From assembly GCA_013396635.1 (NCBI GenBank), contig WBMW01005542.1, positions 503,955 to 567,954 on the forward strand: DNA of 64,000 nt, given 5' to 3'. Of this stretch, positions 1-12,695 are shown in pieces; position 1 is the stretch's first letter, and every line of letters begins with the position of its first letter. A program made the translations under genes and the position numbers. Source of the DNA: Penelope pileata. Lineage: Eukaryota > Chordata > Aves > Galliformes > Cracidae. The notes below the pieces were generated by a model. It made no database searches, had not been told where the DNA came from, and worked only from the letters and a program-made list of their open reading frames with translations.

Positions 1-29
1 ACTACAGGTACATGACAGCCACACAACAA

Positions 30-35
30 TTTATT
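30..35 (-). terminator. candidate polyadenylation signal (AATAAA, minus strand)
   Basis: The plus strand reads TTTATT, so the minus strand has a canonical AATAAA. The minus-strand bases just after it (towards position 1) are GT-rich, as expected for a downstream cleavage element. If real, it would end a transcript coming from the CpG island at 2.8-5.1 kb. AATAAA is common by chance in AT-rich DNA, so this is only suggestive. Confidence 0.25.
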
Positions 36-882
36 TTACTCACAGCCCAACCATCACCGTCTGTACACAAAACACATTTACAATAAAATCACTATGGATT
101 TCATTAAGAGAAAGCCTACTCAAATTTCATTTCTTTGGACCTAATCTATAATTAGTGTGGACAGACAGGTGCAAACCCTTCTCCTCTACAGATGGCTACT
201 GGAAATGGTGCAAAATAGCTCCTTCTGTTTAAACAACACACAGATAACCTGCTCTGCTCTTATCACTTACAATTACCTCCATTATACTGAACTAATGTTT
301 ACTTTAATAAAATGTCCACTGTTCTCTAAATGATATTTGGAAACTTTCGTATCAATGGCAGAATAAAAAAAAAAAAATGAAGATGGAAGTCAATGTCTTT
401 CAGATGAAAATATTTTGAAGGAAAAAAAAAAAGCCTTTTGAAAGGCAGGATATTTTGACTTTGATTTTACATCTGCTGATCATTTTTCTTTATCCACAAA
501 ACCACACAGTATACTACTTCCTGATGTATTTATGCTACCATATATTAAGCTAATCAAATTTATAGTAAACAAGAACAAAATAAGCACAATTTTAAAGCGG
601 TTCTTTGAAAAGTAACATTCACGTGGAAAAGCAAGACCTTTTACATTCAAAGTCCAGTTTTTAAACTAAATTCTGGATCCTTCACGTGAAGGAAAGCAAA
701 GAAAATGAAATCTGGAAGCCAATTTAAGAATTTACACTCTTGATCCTTATGCTAAATTCAGTGTCAGTTTAAACTCTTATGAATATTCTAGGCTGCTATT
801 AAAGGCTGTATGAAAAAGAACAGTCTGCTACTAAATGGATCAAAGATTTTAAATTTATTCTGATTTGAAATAATTTCTTTTT
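36..882 (-). other. AT-rich stretch, possible 3' UTR of a minus-strand transcript
   Basis: This stretch has no credible open frame and several short A or T runs. It lies between a possible minus-strand stop codon (883-885) and the AATAAA at 30-35. Its length of about 850 bases and AT richness suit a vertebrate 3' UTR. It could equally be ordinary intronic or intergenic DNA, since no direct transcript evidence is visible. Confidence 0.2.
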
Positions 883-1037
883 TCAGTTCTTCAGCCAGAC
901 CATGAGAAATAACTTCTTCACAACACCAAGTTCACGTTTCATTTCAGCTGATAAGGCTTCTTGATCTCCCCATGACAACTTAAGTTCTACAGAACAAAGA
1001 ACAAGATCTCCCCCCCAGCCTAACAAATCTGAAGCTC
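883..1037 (-). other. possible terminal coding exon of an unidentified minus-strand gene
   Basis: On the minus strand an AG acceptor (TTGCTATTGCAG) ends at 1038, followed by 155 bases open in one frame to a TGA at 883-885, giving about 50 residues. The peptide is mixed and not low complexity (for example ELKLSWGDQEALSAEMKREL), and the region behind it resembles a 3' UTR. Against it: the polypyrimidine tract is weak, I do not recognise the protein, and joining it directly to the candidate donor at 4290/4291 gives an immediate or early stop in every frame. Any real gene would therefore need another exon or another first exon. No symbol is assigned. Confidence 0.18.
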
Positions 1038-2829
1038 CTGCAATAGCAACATACTAATATCCTTATTCAATTAGCTAAAGATTTAACAGTAATGGACTGT
1101 GGCAAGTGGATTTGAAAGATGAAAATGACAATTGCAAGCCCTTTCTCCCATCACCCCCAATGCAAATACTACAGACGCCTATTTCATCCCAAGCGCCTGG
1201 CAATGAGGGACTTGCAGGCTGCACGGTACCTCAATGGAGCGAGCTCCACATTCAATGCCTGTCGTCTGAAGTTCATTTCAGAGAAGTGAGAAACCGGTTT
1301 TGACAGGGAAGAACGTCCTGAACTGACTAGCCACTGGCCAGCACTCCAGGTGGAGCTGTTTTTCTCCCCTTTCTTAACAATACTTCTGGCATAAAACTCC
1401 ATGTGTGCGCAGGCATACACAGTGTTAAGTGTATACAGATGAGACGCCGTGTGATGTTTTACTGGTCCATTATTTAGGCAAGAAACGAGTTAACGTTAAG
1501 GTGGTCAGAAATGGAAGAAGGCAACGTTTTACTTGAAAAGATTTTGGAAACTATTTAAAAGCTCAAAGCCTTTGAAGAAAAACAACTCGTGCAGCAGTTG
1601 CCAGGAAGCAGTGACCTAACGCTGCTGTCTGCATTCCATTACAAACAGAATGGTTCTTGTCTCCTCCAGCCCGCTCCCACTGTCCTGAGACATGGGGCCA
1701 AGGCTTGCTGTGTCCTGCCACCTCCTGCACGCTCGGCCCAGCTTCGGATCTCCACGGCATCAGAGGGCTTTAGGGTGGGTGGGTTTTAATGGGGCCTGGG
1801 ACTTCCTTCACACTGTTGTGTGATTTGAGTTTTCCATGATGGAAAGGAAAAGAGATGTGGGAATTGAAAGTAGCAATTACACCCCAGGTTCAGATATGGT
1901 AAAACTGACCTTCAGAAAGTTGTCAATTATCAAACGCAACGGAACTTCATCACTGCAGACCGTGACAGCAAGCCTGCAGCATGTCTCAAGACTAATGAAG
2001 CCTTTGCCAACTTGGTGTTTCCATACACTGCACTGTTAGGAATAAGCCATGTTTAGATCCTTTTCCTACTACTTTTTCTATTGATGGGGAACCTCAGAAA
2101 CACTCCTCGTGCTAAAACCAAACCGTATAAACAATTCAGAAACTTTCTTAGCATTCAGCCAGGCTGAAGGAAGTTCCCTGATCGTATTGGATTTCCTAAG
2201 GAAATCAGCCCAGAATAAACTGAATGAGGTTTTCAGACTTCCCATGGAAAGGTCAAGCATCAGCTTTAACAACCATCAGAATCCAGTTTCAGTCCCCTCA
2301 GCCACCCAGCTCCACCAAAACTGTTTGAGAAAAGCAGAGCTGAAAACCTGGACAATAGAATTCTTATCTAAAAGCGTTTTCACACGTCTTGCCTCAGACT
2401 GCACTTAACAAAGTTACTGATTTAAACTTCCCATTGCATCTGTCAGGATGCAGAAACAGAGGAAATGTAAGGCTACAAGGGTATAATTAAATAAATTATA
2501 TTCACCCTTAGCCCTAACATATTGTGTTTACAAATACAATAATTATGTTTCTAGCTACATGTCAAAAGAAAATATTTTCCGAGTCCTTCAAAAAGCATGC
2601 AAGTACTACTTTAAGTAGAAAATAAGTCAAAACAGATTAGTAGACCAAAAATGGGGAGGGGGGAAAAAAAAAATCCTGCTTTGGTCAGCAAGTCGGACCA
2701 CCATCAGGGGATAAATCAATTTGCAGCAGCTGCGGACAGCCATTTAAGTCTGGGGCCTGAACAGATTAATTAGGGGAAGCGATGTTAAAAGTTAAAGGGG
2801 TCAGAGTTACATTAAGCACAGGAATATTT
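1038..2829. other. non-coding flank of the CpG island
   Basis: Only short unsupported frames are present here, the longest 99 residues at 2109-2408 with no recognisable domain. The part nearest the island (about 2680-2820) is less AT-rich and dense in potential binding words, including ATTAATTAGG (homeodomain-like) and GGGGTCA (nuclear-receptor half-site-like). It could be a proximal regulatory element. Otherwise nothing is identified. Confidence 0.5.
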
Positions 2830-4290
2830 GCCGGAGCAGCCCCTCGGCTGTTACATACCGAGACTCAGAAGGCATCCTTTTCGTTACTCGAGGCTATGCC
2901 TACAGCCAGACGTTTGGCACTTGCTGTGCTCCCGCAGCCGTCCGCGCAGGCTGCTTTTAGGGGGTGTACACCTCCCTTTTCCCCATCCCTAACGCGCTAC
3001 GCCTGTCACCGGCGATCCGGCGGCCTGTTTTGTCCGCAGAGCCGTGCGGCTGTGCCATGCTCCCCATGGCTTCGTACCGCCAGGGCAAGCGGGCTCCAGC
3101 CCTGCTGCGCCCGGCAGTGCTCAACTCGGGCAGCAGTTTTGGGCACGTTCGCTGTCTGGGGCTCAGCGGATCGCGACCCGCATCCCAGCCATGTTCAAGC
3201 GGAGGATGCAGCCTGCACCCAGTTCGCCACCTCCGGCTCCAAGAGCCGGCTCCGGACCCGCAGCCGGTCTGGGACCGAGGGCTGCTGGGGGAGAGCCGAG
3301 CGGCTGTGGGGCGGCGGTGGGGAGCCACATCCCCCGCCCTCCCGCACCTCGGGACGCGGCCCCGCAGCGCGGTGCGGGCGATCCCGGAGCTGCGCCCGCT
3401 GAGTTACTTTCAGTTTCTCTCTAACGTTTGGGGGAGCAAAGGGCAGTGACAATCCTGATTATTTCTGGGCAAATCAGCGTGCTCAGAATTTCACAGAATT
3501 AACGTTCTGAAGGTGCCCCTGCGAGGTCCTAGAGTCCTCTCTTCCCCCGTGCCCCATTCTAAGCCCATCTCCCAACTTTAGCACTAACAAAAGGACTCCA
3601 AGTGGCCAAAAGTCCATTGCACGGCCGGGAGCGGGGTTTGATTCCTCATCCTCCCGGATCGGTGCTGTTTCGCCAATGGATGGAACCAAACCCCTGGGCT
3701 CAGCGACGCGAGGTGACACGATCACATCGTATCGCAGTTTGGGAAACGCAGCCCCTAACGCTGCCCTATGGTTTGGGGAAGGGAGATACTTGCAAAAACG
3801 CGGTGCGGTGAAAGACGATGCGCACGGCCTGAAATATTCCTCGCAAAATAGCCTGAAGTGATGTTGCCAGTGCTACATAATCCGATGATTGTAACGAAAC
3901 AACAACAACAAAATCCCACCAGAAATATTTCAGGCACTCCGGCTCACATTGGCTAGCTCTGTGATCCGGCGAGAGGGCAAGGGGAAAAAAAAAAAAAAAG
4001 AAAAAAAACATACAAACAACAATAAAACGAGCCTAAATCGAACCAGAACCCTATGCTAGGAGCGTCGGAGGGCTGCGTTCTGCACACACTGGGTGGCTGG
4101 GTCCTGGGCTTTGGAGGGATCCGGGCTGGTGAGCGGGGACAGCGGTGGAGGAGCTGCATGCAGCCGGGCACAGCCGCAGCGCCGGGTTAGTTCCAGGCGC
4201 AGAGCCCCGCGGAGCCGCCGGGAAGGAGAGGGGACAGAGGGGAGAGAGGGGCCCGGTCCCCCCGCGCCGCGGCCCCGCGCCCGTACTCAC

Positions 4291-4440
4291 ACTGCAGAGG
4301 ACCGGAGATTCCCACCATTCGCCACGGGCTGCGAGCTGCAAATAAAAGTTCCCGTCCTGCTCGGGGGAGAGGCGGCAGCCCGGGCTGCTGGAGGGGCGAG
4401 GGGGTGGGAACGGGGAGAGCAGCGCGGCGCGGCTTCCCTT
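4291..4440 (-). other. candidate first-exon 3' part with strong splice donor (minus strand)
   Basis: The minus strand at 4290 begins GTGAGTAC, close to the ideal vertebrate 5' splice site, after CTGCAGT. The exon side is GC-rich and runs into the gap at 4441, where the transcription start and 5' end would lie. One frame is open from the gap to the donor. A separate ATGG lies about 28 bases before the donor in another frame. It may be 5' UTR or coding; the gap prevents a decision. Upstream of it on the minus strand would be the 59 kb gene-poor region. Confidence 0.33.
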
Positions 4441-4788
4441 NNNNNNNNNNNNNNNNNNNNNNNNNNNNNNNNNNNNNNNNNNNNNNNNNNNNNNNNNNNN
4501 NNNNNNNNNNNNNNNNNNNNNNNNNNNNNNNNNNNNNNNNNNNNNNNNNNNNNNNNNNNNNNNNNNNNNNNNNNNNNNNNNNNNNNNNNNNNNNNNNNNN
4601 NNNNNNNNNNNNNNNNNNNNNNNNNNNNNNNNNNNNNNNNNNNNNNNNNNNNNNNNNNNNNNNNNNNNNNNNNNNNNNNNNNNNNNNNNNNNNNNNNNNN
4701 NNNNNNNNNNNNNNNNNNNNNNNNNNNNNNNNNNNNNNNNNNNNNNNNNNNNNNNNNNNNNNNNNNNNNNNNNNNNNNNNNNNNNNNN
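4441..4788. other. assembly gap (348 N)
   Basis: An uninterrupted run of N sits inside the most GC-rich part of the CpG island, a typical place for sequencing drop-out in bird genomes. The two long frames that cross it on opposite strands are artefacts of translating N. The gap probably removes the core promoter or first exon. Confidence 0.99.
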
Positions 4789-5316
4789 GCTCCGTTCCGC
4801 GCCCCGCTCCGCTCCGCCCGGCTCCCCGCTAGCAGGCACCTCGCGAGGCAGGCAGCATACTGCCGGCAGCCGGCCCGGCCCCGCTACCCAGGTGCAGGGG
4901 GGGAGGGCTTAAAGCAGTGGGAGGTGATAGAGGTAGGAGACATCTGTGTCGTGAGGGGGTTAGTGGGGGTCAAGTAGATGTTAACAATAGGCGAGCGCGG
5001 TCCCTCTCGGGCAGCCCGCCTGCTCTTTCTTTCCCTCGCTCGCTTTTAGCGGGTGGACATCTAACTTGCTCCCTAATGATGCCTCCCCGGCTTTAAGAGT
5101 CCAGACTGCCCTGCAGTAACCCAAGACAAACACTTTCCCTAGCCATCTGGAGAGCTCCTGGCTGCTCTGCCTGTGTCTCATCACTGTGCGAAGAGACAGC
5201 AGCGCTAGAAATCGAGCCACTCTCAGATCTCCTCTCTAATCCCCTTCTGTTAGCTGATTTCCAGTCAGACTGTTTGCTTTTGCATTAGATAATAGCCTTA
5301 GAGAAAACAATTATCA

Positions 5317-5420
5317 TTTTCTTTTTCCTTTTTTTTTTTTTTTCTGTTCTTTATAAAGTACAGTATTGAGGAAGGCCTCTTTTTTTTATTTTTCTCTTTT
5401 TTTCTCTTTTTTTAAAATAA
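5317..5420. repeat. T-rich low-complexity tract
   Basis: A run of about 14 T and several interrupted T/C runs flank a short unique segment. This is simple low-complexity DNA; on the plus strand it would also resemble a polypyrimidine tract. No function is visible. Confidence 0.8.
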
Positions 5421-5937
5421 ATTTATGTTTTTCCTCACTTGCAGAACCCACATGCAATTTCGCACTTTCCTGGAAGGGAATTCTGTATTCTTCTAAAAGC
5501 AGAAACACGATTGCAACCGCAGTGGAAATTAATTACTATCAGCTCCAATTAATAGAAGCGTGCCACCATTTGCTCCGTGCTTCGTTCCCTAATCATTCCG
5601 GTAGGCATCCATACATTTTCCGATTCATCCGTCATTCCGTTCCACGTTTCTCGGAGAACGTTATTGTCAGTGATGCAACCCACAGCGAACCACTACTTTT
5701 GCTGTCATGTTGACACTACACAAAGAAGGCACCTCCATGAAAAAAACACATCGCCTTCATATAGCGGAGAAAAAACTGTGGGTTTTTTGCAGGTTTCAAG
5801 TAATTGGTTGGAGCTCGCAGAACTGCCTGTGCATTTAGCTTTCTTTTTTTTCTCTCTTTTTTTTTTAATGGCAAATGTTAAGTAAAAGCGTTAGTGTTCA
5901 GCAGAACTTCTCATCAGCCTGCATTGTTTATCACTGT

Positions 5938-5953
5938 ACACACACACACACAC
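5938..5953. repeat. (AC)8 microsatellite
   Basis: Eight uninterrupted AC units, a short dinucleotide repeat that is possibly polymorphic. Confidence 0.9.
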
Positions 5954-5957
5954 GCTA

Positions 5958-6030
5958 TAGGCCTGATCTTGCAAACTTGCCCATGCCTAATTGTACGCAC
6001 TTAAACGGACCTACGGAATGCAAAGGAGCT
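5958..6030 (+). repeat. possible ancient amniote interspersed repeat fragment
   Basis: The words GGCCTGATCTTGCAAACTT and TACGCACTTAA resemble a very old palindromic repeat common in turtle and crocodile genomes, which starts GGCCTGATCCTGCAAAC. Only one arm is recognisable here. The assignment is from memory of the family and is uncertain. Confidence 0.3.
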
Positions 6031-9000
6031 TTCCATGTGTTTACAACAGGCGCATACACATTCCTGGAAAGGACATTTCTGAGCATCGTTTATCCGCCTT
6101 TGAAAATTTGGTTGGTTTTGAAAATATGTTTAAAATGTGTTTCAGGATCTGGTTAAATCTACCTATCCTACAGATATTTAGGTATGTGGAGCTTTAACGA
6201 ACAGATTGGAGCGCAGAGTAATAAGGGGCCAAGTTTACCTTGAAGTAAATTCAGCCCAGCAGAGCAATGACATCAAGACATGTTTTGTTACAGTGATTTC
6301 AATTTACACAAACGGTGAGAAGCCACAGGCCTGGCATTGATTTCTAATTTAAGAACTATCTGGTTTACAGAAGTCCATTTCAAGGCCAAAACTAGTGGCC
6401 AATTTTTAAAGAAATATTTTCAAATCTTTTAAAATAATCTAAAAATACCAAATTTCCAGGACTTCCTTTGTGTGCTGCAGACCCAGAGACTTGGCTTGAG
6501 CCTGAAAATCTTTGTGGCGCGATACTTCCACCCACAGTGCTGTATGGAAAGCTGAAGAATGAGTAAGAATTGTCAATGGTCACAGAACACATTGCGCTGA
6601 AGTGTCAGGGATTGAACACTCAGTCCGAATTCTCATCTTAAAACAAACAAAAAAACCCACCGCAGCACTTACCATGGCTTGTACCTTTAGTCTGAAAGAT
6701 CAGCTATTATCTTCCAAAACAGGGAAGGAACATCGTGTAGAAACTCTGGGAACTCTACTCTGAGCTATTAGCGATTAAATATCCACTCACAAATGGATTC
6801 AAGTTTACAGGCTCCTGTTTTCTCTTTCTGTAAGGAGAGTAATGCAGAAGTCACCCTTCGGAAGGCCTGCCCCAGCTCGCAGAGCGCAGAGCAGTAAATG
6901 CGGACCCCCGCACAATGGCCATGCTTCCCCCGGACACACCGGGAGAACACGTTGACACAATTGCTAAAAGCTCGTAACCATCAAGTATTGCCGTTATATT
7001 CCAAAGCTGATGAATGAAGCCTGGCTTATTGCAAACTTCTTTTACCCACACCTTTTTCTTCTCTCTATTTATTTCCCAGAGAAAGTAGATATGTTTTAGT
7101 GCAAAAGGAAAAATAAACATGTTCTCTAAAAGATGAATTCATGTTTCAGGAAGAAAAAAATGCAGGCTCACAGCAGACCTCACAACTACTCGGTAACTTT
7201 ACACCCTGCAGATTTTTCCTGCAGACTGTAGCTGCCATGTCTGATTTGACATGTGAAGGATTTACACTGTGTATCGCTGTGTGATATTGTGTGAGAGAAA
7301 GGCTGGTGGAAGCAGAGTTGCACATGGGAGTCAGAAATATCCTGCGAGGCTGTCCAAATCTGACTGTATTTTGATTGTACATAGACGGATCAAATGTTCC
7401 AAGCTGAAACATGGCTTGCTCTTTGCTGCGAATGATTATATTATGGGCAGTCATCTGCACTGAAATTCTTGGAACGGAATTTCTATATCCACTCACCTCA
7501 GCGCTGTTTAAAAATAGACACAAGTATGTCCCTCCTAATTGTCACCGCCTCTCAACTCCGAGTGTCAAACTCTGTCACACGTCCTCATCCAGAATCTGCT
7601 CCAACACTTCTCTGCTCAAGCTCTGCAGGCTCCATGTCCGTGCCTGTTGTGCAGCGACGTCCTTCCATTGAAGCAACATCCATTCCAGAAAATCTCGCTT
7701 TATCCTCCAGGAAGCATGTGAGGATCTCCCTGTTGGTTTCGGCTGGGCCTGGACCGGGCCTTGGCACACGTATGGTGCCCAGACTATGATTGCCACAGTG
7801 CCCGTTGCACCTGCACTCGTATGGTGCAGTAAATGTTCATATAAAACTAAATAGTCAAGCTGGATATCTGATAGCTTTAGCTTATGAACTTATCCATGTT
7901 TTCACAATTTTCCCAGTAGTTTACAAGTATTTTTATATGTTAGCATGGGCCACACTTGGTTTTCATCTCCTCCCAGTTGCATACCGTTTGCAGGTTGCAT
8001 ACCCCCAAGGAGGCTGCTGCACGATGCGTGCCGGTGTTACACATATATGCCTGCAAAATCCATCGCAGCTTTTCTGGAGTGGAGGCTGAACCCTGCCTTG
8101 ACCCTGTGCATCAGGACGAGTGTTACATATGGGGAAGAGGAAACATGCGGCAGCAGGATAGATCCCCACCCTTCAGTATGCAAAGCATGTCCACTAGGTG
8201 ATGTACATGCTGCAAGAGCTGACACATCACCTGCCTGTCTCCCTTCTCGCTATTGTTTACCCTCTGCTTTTGGTTGGAATGAAAACGTGTTAAGTTCCTT
8301 CCAAACCAAAAGAAAGAGGCTGTCTGCTTTCAGGAGGTTACGGGCTCCGCTGATGTACATTTTGACATCTTCTCTCTGTCAAACGTGATAGATTTTAGCC
8401 CTGCTTCGTGTATATTTATTTGGGAAATGCCTTAATTAAATTCTACGCTAAGGGCACTTTTTGCATTCTTCTTTGCTGTTGGCATTGTCAGGACTCCTGG
8501 AAACCCTTTACTGTCACACCATCCTGAAGCACTTTGCACACGTACGTGTGCGCTGTGACAGAAAAAGGAGAGCTGAGGTATGTGGGCAAAGATCACGTAA
8601 ACAAAATATACATATTGATGGTCATTTATGGGAATGCCAGCTCTGTCTCAGCCATCACTCATTTTCAGTGAAATTTGGCTTCTTATTGCAAACACAAATT
8701 TTTTCAAGAGGGTAAACATATTCTACTGGGTAAATATAGCAACATCAACCAAAAAGAGGAAGGAAAAGTGTTTTGAAAACTTTCTTTTCCGCAGAAGCAA
8801 AAAGCTTTTCTTGTCTTAATCCGTTGTATATGATTTATTTATACAAATAAATATATGTTAAATATTTATTACATGAATATTTAATCTTAAATGTATTTTA
8901 AAATACAAAATATTTATTTTTAGTGCTGAGATTTGTTGTTTCTTTTTTTTTCTTTACTGGAACCAAAAGGAAGGTTGTGCTGGAACAACACAGTCTCAGA

Positions 9001-12000
9001 CCTTCTTCTCCAACAAATGCAAAAAGCACCAAACTGGAAAGAGTAAATTTTGTTTCCATCCATGCCAAAGAGCAGGAAACATTTTGCTATTGGGGTTCCT
9101 GGGAGCAGTAAGGGCTGCACTAACTGCACTGGTGCAGGGCTCCTGGTCTTACCAGGGCACCGCTGCCCCGACACATGCATCCAGCCCTTGGCTTCCCACC
9201 CACTGGGCAGCCACCTGCAATAAACAATCACGGCCTCTTATCAGCCTGGAGTGAAATAAGCAGCCACAAAGCTGTTTATCTACACACCAGAGAAGTCCCT
9301 CAAAAGCAGAGCTGCAGGCTGGGCTGCTCGTGCTCATGAGGCAAAGCAGGAGCTCCAAAGGCCAGCACACTCCCTAGTTAAATATATCCGTGTTTAAGCA
9401 GTGATGCGTGTAATTGGGCAGTGGGCAATGCACATAATGGCGGACACCTGCTCTGAAGCAGTGGATCCAACGTACGTGAACTTGTTTGGGTTCCCTTTTG
9501 TGCACACGCAGCCCTTTGGTGTTAGGTCCCCTAAAAACTCCAGTGGCATTTCGTGTGTGGCAGGGGAACAACACGACTCTCTTATCTCTTCCACTGAGGG
9601 GCTGACAGCATGTTATTCCACTTGCACATGAGCTTAATTGGGAATATAACTGTGTTTCCCTGCTGGCTGCAGCTATCCGTACTCTGGCAGAGGTGCTGGG
9701 CAGAAGGCCTGGCTCCTTCAGGCTCCATGTTGTGAGGTGAAGTCCTCTCTTGGGATAGCAGGTCTCTATGTCTCCGGCTGTAAATAAAACCAAAGTGGTC
9801 AAGCTGGGGACTCTACTAATATTGTGACCTCAGCGTGATGTAACTGACACCACATTTTCTGCTCCCCCACAACTGTTGTTGATATTTGCATCAAACCAAG
9901 TTAGACAAGAATATATTTTAAAACCTACGTCTGGAAAATAAAACATTTGGACTGTTCTTGAAGGTAGTTTTTATTATACTGATCGCTTCAAAATTCATAC
10001 GTCTCTTTAACCTCAACAGCTCTTTCACAGAAATACAAAAATACTCTAGAAGTAGCTTAGAGATTTTGGTATTCTAATTTCCTTTGCCTTGTATTTACAA
10101 TTATGTACGTGTGTACATTTTGACTATTTATATGCCTACATTCGAGTTTAGACTTTGCCTTGCCTTTGTACAGTCTTTACATGATTATTTTATAATCCAC
10201 AAGATAGTAATTTAAAAATCAAGATTTAAGTAAGGTGAAGAGCACTTATGCTGAAAAACATATATTAACATAAAGTAGAAATTTTGTTAAAATGAAGTAA
10301 CAAATATTGTAACAAACAAAAATGATACTTCAAAGTTTCAGGCTGCTGTGGAAAAAAACTCAGGCAGATAATTGAGTCTGGTACTACTTTGCTTGTTGGA
10401 CTCTATTTAAAGCCGGGTTTATTTTTAGAAAGAAACTGATGAAATCTAGTTTGCTCAGGAATAGTTTTTTGCAGATCAATAGCAACCTAAAATGTTGTCT
10501 CATATGCACATCATTAAAAGGAAGATGCTTTGATACATCAGTCACATTACTTCTGCTCTCAGACAAATAGGAAAAGTAGCAGTACAAAAAAAAAAAAAGG
10601 ATGTGTTATAGAAGACAGAAGCAATTTTTCCCCTTTCTCTGGCAAAAGCTTTATTTTTAAAGAACTTTTAAAGATGGAAGTTAAGAAGACATTGGAAGTA
10701 AATAAACCGTAATGCAGAAATGTTCAGAGAGGGCAAAGCACCGTTTGAGAGATACTGTTTATTGAACAAAAAGGAACAGCATCACACTTTTAACACTGCA
10801 CATGACAATGCAAAAATTTACATTTTAAAGGGAAAATAACAAATATACTGTCTGTGAATGAAGCTGCTTAAGAAAATCCATGTTATATGGTTAAAAAAAA
10901 ATGTAAAGAGCTATATTCAGTCACCTGTAGTTGAATGGGGTAGCGACCAGTGCTGGTGTGTTCTCCGTCAGTTCATTGAAACTTTCCTTGAAATAATGTG
11001 CTGCTGCATGTGTCAAAATCTCATACAAAGTGCCATAATCATTTATGGCCCATCTCCAGAAACAACCTGATTCTGTCTCTCTGAAATGGCTGACGTGTTT
11101 GGCCACCGATTTCCTAGGAAAGGATCAGAACTAGAGCACTCACAGACCTTACTGCTAAGAATACTTCCTTTTCAAATAACATATTTTTAGCTCAAACTTC
11201 TTCTTACACAGTTACTTGCCTTTTAACCATGAACAAAAAAGTAAACATAACACATGTGACAGTTACATCCTATATAACAGAAAGCAGGTAAGTCAAATGT
11301 AGAAGGCCTTATAAAAAAGCTCAAAAGTAGAAACTATCTTTAGTCTACAAGACAGAAACGTTGAAATGTATAAGGGATTATATGTGTATGTGTTATGTGT
11401 AGAAGGGATTAATTTGCCTGTTTTGACTTGCATTTGTTCACTGACACAATTTACGAGCTGTGTCTCTAAGCCAGCCCGGAGATTCAAGATGTGGCTGCTG
11501 GGCTGCTCAGATCACTGGTGGGATGAGCATGAGCATCTACTTTGCCCTTTTGGTTTTTTCTTGTTTTATCTAAAGATGAGAACTTTTTAATACCGAATAG
11601 CTCACTGTGAGAAGGTGAATACCTTTGTGGTTGTTTACAGAAGTATGATCATTCTTATGTCAGTGAATATTCATTTATACTTTATTCAAGTTAGCAACGA
11701 ATAGATCTGATGTTGCTTTTCCTCTTTCTCCTCTTAACCGGACAGTTTTTGCCCAGATGTTTCCCAGTCTCAGTTGCTTATTTTATCCTGTAGTCTTGAG
11801 GAAATAATACCTATCTCTGTACGATCTCTCTTTACCTTCCTTTATCCATAAATAGTGAAACTTTCTACACATCAACAAATTGCAGATTTTGGTGAATCAT
11901 AGACTTCAGTGATTTCTAGACAAAGTCAGTCTCTCAGATTCCTGGGACTTTTGCAAAATTGAGTGCTTCAGATTTCCAGTTCCAAAGCTGAAGATTTCTG

Positions 12001-12610
12001 TTTATTAAATTTAGCATTCTTCAACAAATGCATTTCCTTATTTGGATCACTTTCACACACTTAGCATTTCAGAGTTCAGTAGGAGCCAATGAAAAAAACT
12101 GAGTCCAACACTCTTTCTCATTTAGCAGTATCAAAACAAGGTTTCCTAATTTAAACTTGCATAGGCTTAAATTGGGCTCACTTTGAGCTTACTCTCAAAG
12201 TTAAGGGAGAAAATATGTAAATTCCTGTGTTTAGCATTTCTTTGTCTGGTGTCTTTTAGACAGAGCTGTTTTAAGGTGGAAGATCTTCATCTGAAGCTGG
12301 ATGTGCTTTTTGGATCTGATGAGCCATAAGCAGCATGGCTTGCTCCAGAGCCTGATGCTGGGGTTTCTCCAGAGATGAACCAAGATACCTTGCTCTCCTT
12401 GCTGCTCTCATGACTGATCATAGCATCTGTCCAGTTCTCTGAGCAATGAAGGCTGAAAGTGGTGTGTTGGAGGCTGTTCCACATCACAAAAACTATTGAA
12501 TACACCTCACAGGCATTGTATATCTCACCTATGTATATATCTACATACGCTTGCTTGTCTATGGTCTACTGATTTGTGGAATCAGTAGGAAGCAGGATAG
12601 CCTCATATCT

Positions 12611-12695
12611 TAAAATAAATAAATAAATAAATAAATAAAAGGAAAGGAAGGAAGGAAGGAAGATTGAAAGAAAGAAGGAAAGAAAAAGGAGAAAA
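12611..12695. repeat. compound microsatellite (TAAA)n-(GGAA)n
   Basis: Seven or so TAAA units are followed directly by a purine stretch of GGAA and GAAA units extending to about 12,695. This is a compound simple repeat. GGAA arrays can bind ETS factors, but this one is short and interrupted. Confidence 0.9.

Larger units (their letters stand above)
2830..5060. promoter_or_regulatory. CpG island, probable promoter and first-exon region
   Basis: GC content and CpG density rise sharply compared with the AT-rich surroundings. There are two peaks, roughly 2830-3420 and 4060-5060, with an intermediate stretch between them. The second peak contains the assembly gap. In vertebrates such islands mark promoters, often of housekeeping or developmental genes. 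Long frames in it, such as 206 residues at 2782-3402, reflect the scarcity of AT-rich stop codons and are not called as genes. Splice-donor-like sites exist on both strands: GTGAGTAC on the minus strand at 4283-4290, and CTG|GTGAGC at about 4128 and CAG|GTGCAG at about 4892 on the plus strand. Direction is undecided and bidirectional transcription is possible. Confidence 0.85.
5061..12610. other. gene-poor non-coding DNA
   Basis: No frame here looks like a conserved protein. The longest are under 150 residues and lack domains (for example 7945-8388 and 9374-9802). The stretch holds T-rich tracts, a short AC microsatellite, one probable ancient repeat near 5960, and scattered AT-rich blocks such as 8820-8930 with repeated ATTTA words. 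At 9884-9891 there is a perfect POU octamer core ATTTGCAT next to CAAACC. No RNA gene was recognised. Confidence 0.6.

Noticed and set aside
2782..3402. 206-codon plus-strand frame in the CpG island
   Set aside because: High GC removes stop codons, three frames and both strands are open together, and the composition (R/S/P/A-rich) has no domain.
4051..4977. Long frames on both strands crossing positions 4441-4788
   Set aside because: They exist only because the N run is translated without stops.
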